From Phorcus lineatus (lineage: Eukaryota > Mollusca > Gastropoda > Trochida > Trochidae): 64,000 nucleotides of DNA. The notes under the pieces were generated by a model. The model was not told the DNA's origin, did not search any database, and saw only the letters and a program-made list of their open reading frames with translations. The stretch's first letter is position 1, and the number at the start of each line of letters is the position of its first letter. Positions 63,245-64,000 of the stretch are shown here, piece by piece. Made by a program: the position numbers and the translations under genes. The stretch spans positions 1,736,001 to 1,800,000 of the forward strand of contig OV121088.1 in the NCBI GenBank assembly GCA_921293015.1, in the 5' to 3' direction.

Positions 63245-64000
63245 TTATCAAAAGAACAGCAGTAGCAGCAATACAATGGAATGAAACACAGAATGTAATC
63301 ATATCATCGACAATGTTTTCCATACATCGCCATGAGAGGACTCTTGATAAGCCACTATAGTCAACCAAATCATAACGAAATGGCCATCATACAAAAGGAT
63401 TAACGTTAATAAACGTTGAGTTTAATGGAAATCATTGGCAATGTCTTAAAAATCCCTTCATGACAAAATTATCAAACACAACATTCGAGATGGTCATTAA
63501 ACAAGAGGTATCAACACAAACAAATATTGAAAACAAAAACTTTCCGGCAACGTATCTCAATTTGAGTAAATAAACTTTCAACGTCGAAGTCCAGACCTTT
63601 GTAACAAAACACTCCATGTGAGCAGAAAAGAAAGCAAAATTATTTGAATGACTTCATATGATGCTGTGGTATTGACAACTAGGACAGTTTTCTTCGTCGA
63701 GATGTACATCAACACAATGCAATTTCAATATGAAATTTCATTAAAAATTGCGATATTTTACGGAATGGAATGTGTGACAATGCAATAAATTAAGCATTTA
63801 TGTTTAAAATTTTCGAACAATTTGCCCTTATGTTCCTTGATGTAAATTAATTTTGACATGTTATGAACATCTTGTAACCTTTGTTTACCCTGCAGACTGC
63901 TATGTTTACAATTGTGTGTTTAAAATTTATGAATCACACTTCGTCACAGCAATGTACCCTTCTTGAAGAGTCATGAGATTAAGCCACTTAAAGTAAGTGA
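63244..64000. other. No gene seen
   Basis: AT-rich sequence with short frames only. Confidence 0.45.

Noticed and set aside
63020-63360. Several Tyr-Ile-rich open frames
   Set aside because: Translation of TA microsatellite.

Overview
The window looks like nuclear DNA of a gastropod mollusc, most likely an abalone (Haliotis) or a close relative. This rests on AT-rich, intron-rich, gene-poor sequence; tRNA-derived SINEs whose 3' ends run into (ACTC)n tails, a pattern I associate with abalone; and metazoan GT-AG exon structure. I cannot confirm the species from the sequence alone.

Two host genes are supported, in divergent (head-to-head) order. On the minus strand (19998 down to 9899) five coding exons join in frame into a complete 450-residue type II membrane protein of glycosyltransferase family 92 (galt-1-like). 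On the plus strand (56908 to 58576) two coding exons give a complete 444-residue galactose-3-O-sulfotransferase. Both should be Golgi enzymes acting on the same sugar, one adding galactose and the other sulfating it; a shared pathway is inference only. A candidate leader exon for the sulfotransferase ends at a good donor at 48921.

Everything else is repeats and unassigned sequence. 0-10 kb: an old ~155-bp tandem repeat, two full tRNA-SINEs with target-site duplications, two SINE tails and a MITE. 10-20 kb: the GT92 gene, with two MITE/foldback elements and a 54-bp array (seven units made from a SINE tail) in its last intron, and a TTAA-flanked MITE in intron 2. 20-26 kb: two LINE 3' fragments and a decayed Tc1/mariner transposase. 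27-47 kb: several minisatellites (35, 16, 38, 30 and 22 bp units), foldback elements, a perfect 40-bp palindrome and a third SINE. 50.9-55.5 kb: a 3.9-kb TTAA-flanked transposon with a broken THAP domain (Kolobok-like), inserted in a second copy of the TTAA MITE whose uninterrupted relative lies at 18.3-18.8 kb. 58.7-60.0 kb: about 50 units of a 27-bp minisatellite starting 90 bp after the sulfotransferase stop. No tRNA or rRNA gene, CRISPR array or LTR/viral fossil was recognised.
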